Positions 11,212 through 21,093 of a stretch of DNA of 64,000 bases are shown here, in pieces. A program made the position numbers and the translations under genes. The notes under the pieces were generated by a model. That model saw only the letters and a program-made list of their open reading frames with translations, made no database searches and was not told where the DNA came from. The stretch comes from Poindextera sp963719975. GTDB lineage: Bacteria; Pseudomonadota; Alphaproteobacteria; Caulobacterales; Caulobacteraceae. Numbering within the stretch: position 1 is the stretch's first letter; every line of letters starts with the position of its first letter. The stretch lies in contig CAVRED010000001.1 in NCBI GenBank assembly GCA_963719975.1, positions 62,001 to 126,000 on the forward strand, in the 5' to 3' direction.

Positions 11212-12540
11212 GTGAGCATCGACTACGACCCCATCCGCGCGTCGGATCGGACGATCCAGCGCCTGCGCGCCCTGCACCCGTCGAAGATCGACTTCTCGAC
11301 CGGCCGGGTGGAGCGCCTGCTGGCGGCGCTGGGCCACCCCGAGCAGCGGATCGGGCGGGTGATCCACGTCGCGGGCACCAACGGCAAGGGCTCGACCACC
11401 GCCGACCTGCGCGCCATCGCCGAGGCCGGCGGGATGACGGCGCATGTCCTCACCTCACCGCACCTGGTGCGCTTCGCCGAGCGCATCCGCATCGCCGGCA
11501 GGCTGATCAGCGACGCCGAGCTCGATGCGCTCGCCGACCTCGTCGAGTCGGCGAACGAGGGCCAGCCCATCAGCTTCTTCGAAATCTCGACGTGCCTGGC
11601 GTTCGAGGCCTTCGCGCGCACGCCGGCCGACCTCAGCATCATCGAGGTCGGGCTGGGCGGCCGCTACGACTGCACCAACGTCTTTGCGGCGCCGGCCGTG
11701 ACCGTGATCACGCCGGTGGCGCTCGACCACCTGGAGATCCTCGGCCCGGAGCTCTCCAAGATCGCCTGGGAGAAGGCCGGGATCATCAAGCGCGGCCGAC
11801 CGCTCGTCGTGGGACGCCAGGTGGAGGAGGCGCTGGCCGTGATCGAGGCGGAGGCCGCGATGCTGGACGCCCCCATGCTGCTGCTCGGCCGCGATTTCGA
11901 CGCCCACGAACAGGCGGGCCGGTTGGTCGTCCAGTTCGAGGATCGGCTGCTCGACCTGCCGGCGCCCAGCCTGTTCGGGCCGCACCAGATCGACAACGCC
12001 GCCGTCGCGGTGGCGGCGATGCTCCAGCTGGGCGATCCGCGCATCGACGAGGCGGCGCTGGCCAAGGGCGTGAGCTCGGCGATCTGGCCCGGCCGTTTCC
12101 AGTTGCTGACCAAGGGGCCGCTGGCGGCGAAGGCGGCCGCGCGCGGCGCCGACCTCTGGCTCGACGGCGCGCACAATCCGCACGGCGGCGCGGCGCTGGC
12201 GCACGCGATCGAGCGGCTCGCCGCGCGCGACGGCCGGCCGGTGACCCTGGTGGTCGGCATGTTCGGCCGCAAGGACGCGGCCAACTTCTTCCCGAACTTC
12301 ACCGGGCTCGGCCCGCGGGTGTTCACGACAACCTTCGACTCGCCCAGCGCCGCGCCGGCCGACCTGCTCGCCGACGCCGCCCGCGCCGCCGGCCTCGTCG
12401 CAACCGAAACGGGCGGCATCGCCGATGCGCTCGACAAGGCGCTCGCCCAGCCTGGACCAGCGCCGCACGTGATCATCTGCGGCGGCCTGCACTTCGTCGG
12501 CGATGTCCTGGCCATGTCGCCGGAGACGTGGCCGACGTAA
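11212..12540 (+). CDS. folC: bifunctional folylpolyglutamate synthase / dihydrofolate synthase
   Basis: Adds glutamate to dihydropteroate and to reduced folates using ATP, which keeps folates in the cell. The Mur-ligase fold shows the P-loop HVAGTNGKGSTTADL (about residues 54-68), EVGLGGRYDCTNVF near 145, and DGAHNPHGG near 320. The product has 442 residues, normal for FolC. It starts with GTG at 11212, 7 bases after accD, and closes the trp-accD-folC run. A cloverleaf repeat begins 8 bases after its stop. Confidence 0.94.
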   Translation: MSIDYDPIRASDRTIQRLRALHPSKIDFSTGRVERLLAALGHPEQRIGRVIHVAGTNGKGSTTADLRAIAEAGGMTAHVLTSPHLVRFAERIRIAGRLISDAELDALADLVESANEGQPISFFEISTCLAFEAFARTPADLSIIEVGLGGRYDCTNVFAAPAVTVITPVALDHLEILGPELSKIAWEKAGIIKRGRPLVVGRQVEEALAVIEAEAAMLDAPMLLLGRDFDAHEQAGRLVVQFEDRLLDLPAPSLFGPHQIDNAAVAVAAMLQLGDPRIDEAALAKGVSSAIWPGRFQLLTKGPLAAKAAARGADLWLDGAHNPHGGAALAHAIERLAARDGRPVTLVVGMFGRKDAANFFPNFTGLGPRVFTTTFDSPSAAPADLLADAARAAGLVATETGGIADALDKALAQPGPAPHVIICGGLHFVGDVLAMSPETWPT

Positions 12541-12547
12541 CCCAACC

Positions 12548-12644
12548 CGTCATCCCCCGCTGGAGCGAAGCGCAATGCGGGGGACCCATGAACACTCACG
12601 TTGCACGGTGATCATGGGTGGCCCGGACAAGCCGGGCCATGACG
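12548..12644 (+). repeat. cloverleaf repeat, copy A1
   Basis: A 97-bp intergenic element whose whole length tiles into a four-way junction without gaps. The outer stem is CGTCAT (12548-12553) with ATGACG (12639-12644). Stem I is CCCCCGC/GCGGGGG (12554-12583, 16-nt loop). Stem II is ACCCATGA/TCATGGGT (12584-12619, 20-nt loop). Stem III is GGCCCGG/CCGGGCC (12620-12638, loop ACAAG). It lies between folC and argE. Near-identical copies occur at 33866, 55406 and 57856, and a fragment at 51065. Confidence 0.9.
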
Positions 12645-12662
12645 ATGAAGAAAGGGTCGCGC

Positions 12663-12690
12663 TTGCCGGACTGCTCCGTGTGGCTAGTTT
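12663..12690 (+). promoter_or_regulatory. candidate housekeeping promoter for argE (leaderless)
   Basis: TTGCCGG (12663-12669) and GCTAGTTT (12683-12690), 13 bases apart, resemble the Caulobacter sigma-73 pattern TTGACGS-N10-14-GCTANAWC. The start site expected 7 bases past the -10 hexamer is 12697, the A of the argE ATG. No ribosome site precedes that ATG, which fits a leaderless message. Inference from pattern only. Confidence 0.45.
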
Positions 12691-13811
12691 GCGCCGATGA
12701 TCGATCCTCAGGACCTCGCGCGGCGCGCCATCGACGAGCTCGGCCGGCTGGTCGCCTTCGACACCACATCGCGGCGCACCAACCTCGAGCTCATCTCGCA
12801 CGTCGAGGCGCTGCTCGACGACCTGGGCGTCGCCTCGCGGCGGGTCGCCAACGCCGACGGCTCCAAGGCCAACCTGCTCGCGAGCATCGGCCCGGAGGTT
12901 GAAGGCGGCGTCGTCCTCTCCGGCCACACCGACGTGGTGCCGGTCGACGGCCAGGCCTGGACGTCGGACCCGTTCGTGCTCGAGCGGCGCGGCGACAAGC
13001 TCTATGGGCGCGGGACCTGCGACATGAAGGGCTTCATCGCGCTTGCGCTGGCCGCCGCGCCCGCCTTCGCGCGCGAGGGCCTCGCTCGGCCGGTGCATCT
13101 GGCCTTCTCCTACGACGAGGAGATCGGCTGCCTCGGCGCGCCCGACCTGATCCGCGCGATCGCGGCCGCGGTGCCCATGCCGGCCGCCGTCATCGTCGGC
13201 GAGCCGACCAGCATGGAGGCCGTCTCCGGCCACAAGGGCATCTGCTCGTTCCGCGTGAAGATCACCGGTCACGAGGCGCACTCCAGCCTCACCCACCTCG
13301 GCGTCTCGGCCAACATGGCGGCGATCCGGCTTATGGCTAGCCTGCACGCGCTGGCCGAGCGGCTCGCCCGCGACGCCGACCCGGCCTCGCCCTTCCTGCC
13401 CAAGGGCCCGACGCTGACCGTCGGGGTGATCAACGGCGGAACGGCGCTCAACATCCTGGCCAGGTCCTGCGTCTTCGGCTTTGACCTCCGAACGCCGCCG
13501 GGCGTCGATCCGCTCGCGTTGCTGGGCGACTTCTTCGCCGAGGCCGAGGCCCTCGACGCCGAGCTCAAGGCCCGCTTCCCCGACGCCGGCGTGGTGCTCG
13601 AGCGTCGCTCGCTCGTGCCGGCCCTGGCGCCGGCGCCGGATGCCCCGGCGGAGGCGTTCGCGCGTCGCCTGGCCGGCGACAATGGCCCGGCGCGGGTGGT
13701 CTCCTATGCCGCCGAGGCCGGCCAGTTCCAGCAGGCGGGCTATTCGGTCGTGATCTGCGGGCCGGGCTCGATCGACCAGGCGCACCAGCCCGACGAATAC
13801 GTCGAGGTCGC

Positions 13812-14892
<1,081 letters not shown>

Positions 14893-14912
<20 letters not shown>

Positions 14913-15579
14913 AGTGCGGGGCGGGCGCGAGCCCCGGCCAGCGGTCGGTGAGAAGCGGCCTGAAACAGGGCCTGGACTTGATCTTCATGTACCAGGTGCG
15001 GACACCCCTGAAATCGGCCCAGGGAATATCGCCGAAATAGTCGATCACCGACAGGTGCGCCGCCGCGGCGAAGTCGGCCAGGCTCAGCCGCTTGCCGTTC
15101 AACCAATCGCGCGCTTCGAGCAGGCTCTCGAGGTAGGCGAGGTGGGTGCGCAGCGCCTCGCGCCCGGCGCGCAGGTTGGCGTGGCTCGGCGCGCCCATGC
15201 CCAGGAGGCGCTTTTCCATCTTCTCATGCAGCAGAAGCCCGTTCACCTCGTAGTCGAACTTGCGGTCGAACCATTGCAGCAGGCGCCGGGTCTCCGCCCT
15301 TTCGGCCGGCTCGCGCCCCATCAGCCCCGGCTCGGGGGCGGCCTCCTCCAGGTGCTCCAGGATTGCCCGCGCCTCGCAGACCACGACGGACTTGCGCTCG
15401 TTGATCTCGACCAGGACCGGGGTGAGGCCGGACGGGTTCAGGTTCAGGAACGAGCGGTCGCGCTCCCAATAGCGCTCCTGCACCTCGCTGAACGGCAGGC
15501 GTTTCTCCCCCAGCGCCAGGCGGACCTGGCGCGAGGCGGGATCGAGCGGGAAATGATGGACGATGCGTTCGACCGTCAT
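14893..15579 (-). CDS. glutathione S-transferase family protein
   Basis: A 228-residue soluble protein with the thioredoxin-like N-terminal domain (residues ~1-80, including NPSGLTPVLVE and VCEARAILEHLEE, the glutathione-binding cis-Pro and acidic-Ser/Ala motifs) and an all-helical C-terminal domain with LNGKRLSLADFAAAAHLSVIDY, the usual N-capping box. The partner substrate is not evident. It overlaps queG, an arrangement common in alphaproteobacteria, which hints at a shared transcript rather than a shared function. Confidence 0.87.
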
Positions 15580-15616
15580 TCGCGAACCGTTACGCCGCCG
15601 CCTCTTAAGGTCTCGT

Positions 15617-16578
15617 TTACCGAGCGACGGACTCGTCGACGGCCCCGTGCACCTCCGGGAAGGCGCCGCCGTGCGGCTCGGCCGCGCCGCGGGGATCGGG
15701 GTGGATGATGATGTCGGCGGCGGGAAAGGCCTTCAGCACCCGACGTTCGGCCGCCACCATCACCCGGTGCGCCTCGACCAGGCTGAGCGTGGGGTCGAGG
15801 TCGGCGTGCATCTGGATGTGGACGTAGGGGCCGGACGCCCGCGTGCGCAGCTGATGGACGTCGCCCACCCGGCCGTCCTCGGTCATCAACGCGACGATGC
15901 GGTGGCGGGCTTCGTCGGACAGCTCGTGGTCCATCAGCTCGAAGGCGGCGCGACGGAACACGCCGACCGCGCCCCAGACCAGCCAGCCTGCGACCATCAG
16001 GCCGGCGATGGCGTCGGGCTCGCCGCGCCTCAAGATGGCGGCGATGCCGATTCCGGCGAACGCGATCAGGTTCGACGCGAGGTCGGCGACATAGTGCAAC
16101 CGGTCCCCTTCGACGGCGACCGATCGGGTGCGGCGCAGCGTCCACGATTGCGCCGAGACCAGCGCGGCCGTGAGCAGGATCGAAAGCGCCATCACCACAA
16201 GGCCCCAGCCTTCGTAGGCGAGCGGGTGCGGCGCAAGAGGTGCAGGATGGCCTGCTCGGCCACCAGGGCGGCGGACGCGAACACCAGCCCGGCCTGGGTC
16301 AGGCTGGCGAACGCCTCGGCCTTGCCGTGTCCATAGCGGTGCTCCTGGTCCGGCGGGCTCGCCGCATAGCGGACGGCGAAGAAGGTGGTGGCGGCCGCCA
16401 GCACGTCCAGGCCGGAGTCGGCCAGCGAGGCCAGCATCGCGATCGAGCCCGTGGCGATCCAGGCGAGGGCCTTGACCGCCGTCAGCGCCACCGCCACCCC
16501 CACCGAAAGGCGCGTGATGCGGCGGGTCAGCGCCGAAGCTTCTTGCAGGGTCAGGCCGGAGGGGAGGGCGGCGGGCAT
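15617..16578 (-). CDS. cation diffusion facilitator (CDF) transporter, frameshifted
   Basis: An inner-membrane metal/proton antiporter family (zinc, iron, cobalt or manganese efflux). From ATG 16578 the first part gives TM1-TM3, with SLADSGLDVLAAATTFFAVR, the DxxxD metal-site helix, and HRYGHGKAEAFASL. After AEQAILHLL (about 16230) the frame breaks. The next frame continues as PHPLAYEGWGL, VVMALSILLTAALV, LHYVADLASNLIAF (the second HxxxD site) and a cytoplasmic metal-binding domain ending at 15617. One missing base near CTTGCGCCGCACC explains it. Real mutation or sequence error is undecided. Metal specificity cannot be read reliably. Confidence 0.82.
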
Positions 16579-16613
16579 CGGCGGCTGGCGTCGTTGGGTT
16601 TGCGGGCGCCAGC

Positions 16614-17591
16614 CTACGCCACCCGCTGGGCGGCGTCGAACGCGGCGGCCGTCCGGATCAGGGTCTCGACGTCGGAGCGCTTCGGCGCAAAGCCCAGCAG
16701 CCGGCGCGCGCGGGTGACGTCGGCCACCAGCGAGGCCGGGTCGCCTGGCCGCCGGCCCAGCATCTCGCGGGCGATCGGAACGCCGAGCACCCGCTCGGCC
16801 GCCGCCACGATCTCGAACACCGAAAGCCCCGATCCCGCGCCGAGGTTCATCGGCTGGCTCGCGCCCCCGTCGATGAGATAGCGCAACGCCGCCACGTGGG
16901 CGTCGGCAAGGTCGCTCACGTGCACATAGTCGCGCACCGTCGAGCCGTCGGGCGTCGGATAGTCGCTGCCGAACAGCTTGACCGGCTGGCGCGCCCGCAC
17001 GGCGCGCAGGATGTTGGGGATCAGGTGCGTCTCCGGCTCGTGCCGCTCGCCGATCTCGCCGTCCGGATCGGCGCCGGCGGCGTTGAAGTAGCGCAATGCG
17101 CACCAGGCGAGCCCTGTCGCATTGCCGACCCAGCGCAGGGCGCCCTCGATCACGCGCTTGGTCTCGCCATAGGGGTTCGTCGGGTTCAGCGGGGCATCCT
17201 CGGGGATCGGCGAGCGATCGGTCTCGCCGTAGACGCTGGCGCTGGAGGAAAAGACGATGCGGCGCACGTCTTCGGCCCGCAGCGCCTGGAGCAGGCGAAG
17301 CGTGCCGGCGACGTTCTTGTCGTAGTAGAGCGCCGGTTCGACGACGGACTCCGCGACCAGGCTCATCGCGGCGAAGTGCATCGCGGCGGTGACGCCGTAG
17401 CTCCTGACCGTGGCGCGCACCGCCTCGACGTCGCCGAAGTCGGCCTCGACCAGCGGCCCCCATTTGACCGCGTCCGCGTGGCCGGTGCGCACGCTGTCGA
17501 TGGTCACCGGCAGGAAGCCGGCGCGCGCCAGCGCCTTGCAGGCGTGCGAGCCCACGTAGCCTGCCCCGCCCAGCACCAGAATCGCGTCCAA
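16614..17591 (-). CDS. galE: UDP-glucose 4-epimerase
   Basis: Interconverts UDP-glucose and UDP-galactose (or their N-acetyl forms) for surface glycans. The short-chain dehydrogenase fold is clear: VLGGAGYVGSHACKAL at the N-terminus binds NAD, FSSSASVYGE holds the catalytic serine, and NPYGETKR holds the Tyr-x3-Lys pair (about residue 145). RYFNAAGADPDGEIGE and STVRDYVHVSDLADAH are family-typical. The start is TTG at 17591. It is divergent from a sugar aminotransferase gene, suggesting both serve envelope polysaccharide synthesis. Confidence 0.93.
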   Translation of the reverse strand: MDAILVLGGAGYVGSHACKALARAGFLPVTIDSVRTGHADAVKWGPLVEADFGDVEAVRATVRSYGVTAAMHFAAMSLVAESVVEPALYYDKNVAGTLRLLQALRAEDVRRIVFSSSASVYGETDRSPIPEDAPLNPTNPYGETKRVIEGALRWVGNATGLAWCALRYFNAAGADPDGEIGERHEPETHLIPNILRAVRARQPVKLFGSDYPTPDGSTVRDYVHVSDLADAHVAALRYLIDGGASQPMNLGAGSGLSVFEIVAAAERVLGVPIAREMLGRRPGDPASLVADVTRARRLLGFAPKRSDVETLIRTAAAFDAAQRVA

Positions 17592-17614
17592 GCGACCTCC
17601 CCCGACCCGAGCCG

Positions 17615-17630
17615 TTAACCGGCATTAACC
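17615..17630 (+). promoter_or_regulatory. paired TTAACC half-sites between galE and the aminotransferase gene
   Basis: TTAACC occurs at 17615-17620 and again at 17625-17630 in the same direction, exactly 10 bases apart, in a divergent promoter region. This resembles CtrA-type half-sites of Caulobacter (TTAA-N7-TTAAC) but is one base short of the usual spacing. The assignment to any regulator is uncertain. Confidence 0.3.
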
Positions 17631-17719
17631 AACGAAACAGTCGGTTACAGGGATTGTGTCGCCCGATCCAGCCGCCGCCCGCTATGAGCCTTTGCAGTCT
17701 GGGAAAGCGCGGGTCCTCA

Positions 17720-18913
17720 ATGGCTGTTTCGCTCGTTCGCCGCGCACCGGCGCGCATCTCCATACCGTTCATCGACCTCGCGGCGCAGCAGGCGCGCCTG
17801 AAGCCGCAGATCGACGCGGCGATCGCGCGGGTGCTGGCGCACGGCCAGTATGTGATGGGTCCCGAGGTCGGGCTGCTCGAGCGGCAGCTGGCCGCGTTCG
17901 CGGGCGCCGAGCATGCGGTCAGCTGCGCGAACGGCACCGAGGCCGTCGCGCTCCCGCTGATGGCCTGGGAGATCGGTCCAGGCGATGCGGTCTTCTGCCC
18001 GAGCTTCACCTTTGCCGCCACTGGCGAGGTCATCCCCTGGCTGGGCGCCTCGCCGGTCTTCGTCGACATCGACCCCGACACCTACAATCTCGATCCGGCG
18101 CGGCTGGAAGCGGCCATCCTCGCCGTGAAGGCCGAGGGGCGTCTTGCCCCGCGCGCGGTGATCGCCGTCGATCTCTTCGGCCAGGTCGCCGACTACCCGG
18201 CCATCGCCGGCGTCGCCCATCGTCATGGCCTCAAGCTCATCGCCGACTCGGCCCAGGCCTTCGGCGCCACATTGAACGGCCTGCACCCGGCCCACTGGGC
18301 CGACGTCATGACGACCAGCTTCTTCCCGGCCAAGCCGCTCGGCGCCTACGGCGACGGCGGCGCCGTGCTGACCGACGACGACTGGCTGGCCGAGCGCATC
18401 GACTTCCTGCGTGTGCACGGCAAGGCGACGAAGAGCGACGTCGATGGCCACAGCTTCGACCACGACCCGAAATACCTGAACATGCGGGTCGGCATGAACA
18501 GCCGCCTCGACACGATGCAGGCCGCGATCCTGATCGAGAAGCTGAAGGTGTTCGCCGACGAGATCGCATGGCGAAACGCCGCCGCCGACCGCTACACCGC
18601 CGCGCTGGCCGGCTCGCGCGTGCGCACCCCGATCGTCATCCCGGGCGGCCGCTCGACCTGGGCGCAGTACACGATCGAGCACCCGGATCGCGACGGGCTG
18701 ATGGCCTATTTGAAGGCGCTGGATATCCCGACCGCCGCCTACTACCCGATGCCGATGCACACCCAGGAGTGCTACGCGCGCTATCCGGCGCCGGGCGGCC
18801 TGCCGGTCAGCGAGGCCAAGGCCGACGTCGTGCTCAGCCTGCCCATGCACGCCGACCTGGACGCCGACACCCAGGACCTGATCGTCGACGCCGTGCTCGG
18901 CTACAACGGCTGA
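17720..18913 (+). CDS. DegT/DnrJ/EryC1/StrS-family sugar aminotransferase
   Basis: A PLP enzyme that places an amino group on a nucleotide-linked keto-sugar for LPS or other surface glycans. The order of motifs is that of the family: FIDLAAQQARLKPQIDAAI at the N-terminus, SCANGTEAVALPLMA, PSFTFAATGEVI, IADSAQAFGATL, and the PLP lysine in SFFPAKPLGAYGDGGA. NMRVGMNSRLDTMQAAIL lies near residue 255. I start it at ATG 17720 (397 residues); ATG 17684 is an alternative. It follows the divergent galE and precedes an acyltransferase gene, so an amino-sugar decoration pathway is plausible. The product sugar is unknown. Confidence 0.87.
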   Translation: MAVSLVRRAPARISIPFIDLAAQQARLKPQIDAAIARVLAHGQYVMGPEVGLLERQLAAFAGAEHAVSCANGTEAVALPLMAWEIGPGDAVFCPSFTFAATGEVIPWLGASPVFVDIDPDTYNLDPARLEAAILAVKAEGRLAPRAVIAVDLFGQVADYPAIAGVAHRHGLKLIADSAQAFGATLNGLHPAHWADVMTTSFFPAKPLGAYGDGGAVLTDDDWLAERIDFLRVHGKATKSDVDGHSFDHDPKYLNMRVGMNSRLDTMQAAILIEKLKVFADEIAWRNAAADRYTAALAGSRVRTPIVIPGGRSTWAQYTIEHPDRDGLMAYLKALDIPTAAYYPMPMHTQECYARYPAPGGLPVSEAKADVVLSLPMHADLDADTQDLIVDAVLGYNG

Positions 18914-18999
18914 CGCGACGAGCGGACGAAACGGCGAATCTCCGATAGGCTGAGCGGCGGCAAGGCGGCTCGCGTGCGCGCCGTTTCGGGGGGACGAGC

Positions 19000-20089
19000 T
19001 TGGCGACAGCACCGGCGCGTCGGTCGTTCCGGACTTCTCGACGGCCTAAGGGGCGTCGGCGCGGCGATCATCGTCATGCGCCACGTGCCGCGACTGTTCT
19101 GGCCGCTGCGCGTGCCCGAGAGCTATCTTGCGGTCGACCTCTTCTACCTCGTCAGCGGCTTCGTCATCGCCCACGCCTACGGCCAGCGGCTCGCGGCCGG
19201 CGGCTACTTCTGGCCGTTCGTGAAGACGCGGATCATCCGCCTCTATCCGCTCTACCTCATCGGCCTCGTGGTCGGCGTGATCACCGCCGCCGCCCTTCTC
19301 GCGCAGAGCCCGGCCAGCGGCTGGACGCCCGCGAAGATCCTGAGCTGCTTCGTCATCGGCCTCTTCATGATCCCGCGGTTTCCAGGCCTGCCGAACAACG
19401 GCACCACCCTCGACGGGCCGCTCTGGACGCTGCTCTACGAGCTGGTCGCGAACTTCGTTTACGCGGCGATCGTTCGCCTGCTCTCGATCCCGGTGCTGCT
19501 TGGCGTCATGGTGGTCAGCGGCGCGGGCATCGTGTTCGCCGAGGTCCACGCCCACACCCTCGACGTCGGGTACAACCTGACCGACCAGTGGGCGGCGCTC
19601 GCCCGGGTCGGCTACTCGTTCTTCGCCGGCGTGCTGATTTACCGGTTCTTCGGCGAGAAGGAGCAGAAGGCCGTCTGGGCCTCTTGGGTCTGCGCCGCCG
19701 CGCTGGCGCTCGCGCTCGCCATCAACCTGCCGCGCACGCTCACCCCCGTGTACGAAGTCGGCATGGTCCTCATCGGGTTGCCCCTGATCGCCATCGCCGC
19801 GGCCCGCTTCGAGCCCGGGCCGGCGACGGGACGGTTCTTCACCTGGGTCGGTCTGGTCTCCTACGGCGTCTATTGCCTGCACCAGCCGCTCGGCAACCTC
19901 GTCGGGCTCGAGCTTGGCCGCGTGCTGCCGGTCGGCCTCCGCGTCGTGCCCTTCGGCGTTCTCTTCGTGGTGGCGGTGATGCTGCTCTCGTGGGCGCTGG
20001 ACGTCTTCTACGACGCGCCATTACGCCGCTGGCTGAGGCGGCTGCTGTTCCCTGAACGTCCGCGGCCGCCGGCCCAGGCGGCGTCCTAG
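19000..20089 (+). CDS. acyltransferase 3 family membrane protein, frameshifted near the start
   Basis: A multi-spanning inner-membrane O-acyltransferase of the OafA/NodX/ExoZ type, which acylates surface sugars. A strong ribosome site (GGGGGGA) precedes TTG 19000, which reads MATAPARRSFRT; after 19035 the frame shifts by one base into LDGLRGVGAAIIVMRH, the family's R-x10-H block. Dropping one T from ACTTCTCG joins them as FRTLDGLRGV, the classic opening. The rest (about 350 residues, around ten membrane helices, with SGFVIAHAYGQRL and LDGPLWTLLYELVANF) is intact. Without the repair only a weak upstream GTG could start this frame. Confidence 0.82.
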
Positions 20090-20625
20090 CGCGGCCTGGC
20101 CCGCCACGCCTCCCGCGTCTGGCCCCAGATGTCGACCCGGTAGGTGTGGAACGGCTCGGGCATCTGCCCGGGGCCTCGGTTGACCGACCCGAGCCGGACG
20201 GCCACCGCCTGCGACGGCGTATTCTCCGGGTCGATGATGTGGATCACGTCGGTCCAGTCCAGCGCGTCGAACGCCCAGTCGATCGCCGCGACGGCGGCCT
20301 CCGTGGCGTAGCCCTTGCCGAACGCCGCCTTGGTCAGGCCCCAGCCCACCTCCGTTCCCGGCCAGCCCTCGGGAAACCACGGGCCGACTTGCCCGATCCA
20401 GCGGCCGCTCGCCTTCTCGATCACCGAGAACATCGAATAGCCCTGCATCGCCCAGGCCCCGGCGACGGAGACGAACCCCCGCCAGGCGCTCGCCCGCGAC
20501 TGCGGTCCGCCGATGAACTTGGTGGACTTGTCGGCCATCATCTCGGCCCAGGCGTCGAAGTCCTCCGCCGCAAGCGGGCGCAGGATCAGCCGCGATGTCT
20601 CAAGCGTTGGGCCAAGCGCGCTCAT
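20086..20625 (-). CDS. GNAT-family N-acetyltransferase (RimJ/RimL-like)
   Basis: A 179-residue acetyltransferase using acetyl-CoA. The start TSRLILRPLAAEDFDAWAEM is typical of the RimJ/RimL subgroup, and the acetyl-CoA loop is VGWGLTKAAFGKGYATEAA (about residues 93-111), followed by DVIHIIDPENTPSQAVAVRL. Substrates in this subgroup range from ribosomal protein N-termini to antibiotics and small amines; none is evident here. Its stop overlaps that of the convergent acyltransferase gene by 4 bases. Confidence 0.85.
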   Translation of the reverse strand: MSALGPTLETSRLILRPLAAEDFDAWAEMMADKSTKFIGGPQSRASAWRGFVSVAGAWAMQGYSMFSVIEKASGRWIGQVGPWFPEGWPGTEVGWGLTKAAFGKGYATEAAVAAIDWAFDALDWTDVIHIIDPENTPSQAVAVRLGSVNRGPGQMPEPFHTYRVDIWGQTREAWRARPR

Positions 20626-20673
20626 GGGGGCCGCCGTCTAGACCGTGGCCGCCGGCCCTGCAAGATTCGGCCG

Positions 20674-21093
20674 ATGTTCCGACTCGACTCGGCCTTCCTG
20701 AGGACCTCTCACCCGATCGCGGCGCTTCGGCTTTGCGCCGCCCGCCTGCAGGACGACAGCCGTTGGCCCTGGATCGTGCTCGTTCCGCGCGTCGAGAGCG
20801 CGCGCGAAATCGAAGACCTGGGGGAGGCGGACCAGGCCCAGCTGATGCGCGAGATCGTGCTCGCCGGCGCCGCCGTGCGCGCCGTCGGTTTCGTGCTCGG
20901 GGTTGCGGTCGACAAGCTGAACGTCGGACTGCTTGGCAACGTCACGCCACAGCTGCATGCGCACGTGGTCGGCCGCCGTGGCGACGACGCCGCCTGGCCC
21001 GGGCCGGTCTGGGGCGTTGGCGAGCCCACGCCCTATGCCGAGTCCGCGCTGACGCGGGCGATGGCGGCGGCGCAGAACGCGTTGCGCCGCTAG
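20674..21093 (+). CDS. HIT-family protein
   Basis: A 139-residue histidine-triad nucleotide hydrolase/transferase family member. The core reads DKLNVGLLGNVTPQLHAHVVGR (shown as its two conserved strands): the first His of the HxHxH triad is Gln, leaving QLHAHVV, as in a subgroup common in alphaproteobacteria. WPGPVWGVGEPTPY near the C-terminus is also typical of that subgroup. Substrate unknown. The start at ATG 20674 is 48 bases from the divergent acetyltransferase start. Confidence 0.83.
   Translation: MFRLDSAFLRTSHPIAALRLCAARLQDDSRWPWIVLVPRVESAREIEDLGEADQAQLMREIVLAGAAVRAVGFVLGVAVDKLNVGLLGNVTPQLHAHVVGRRGDDAAWPGPVWGVGEPTPYAESALTRAMAAAQNALRR

Noticed and set aside
15605..15620. CtrA-like site TTAA-N7-TTTAC upstream of the glutathione transferase gene
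   Set aside because: One mismatch in the second half-site and no cell-cycle reason for the gene; such a match can arise by chance in an AT-richer gap.
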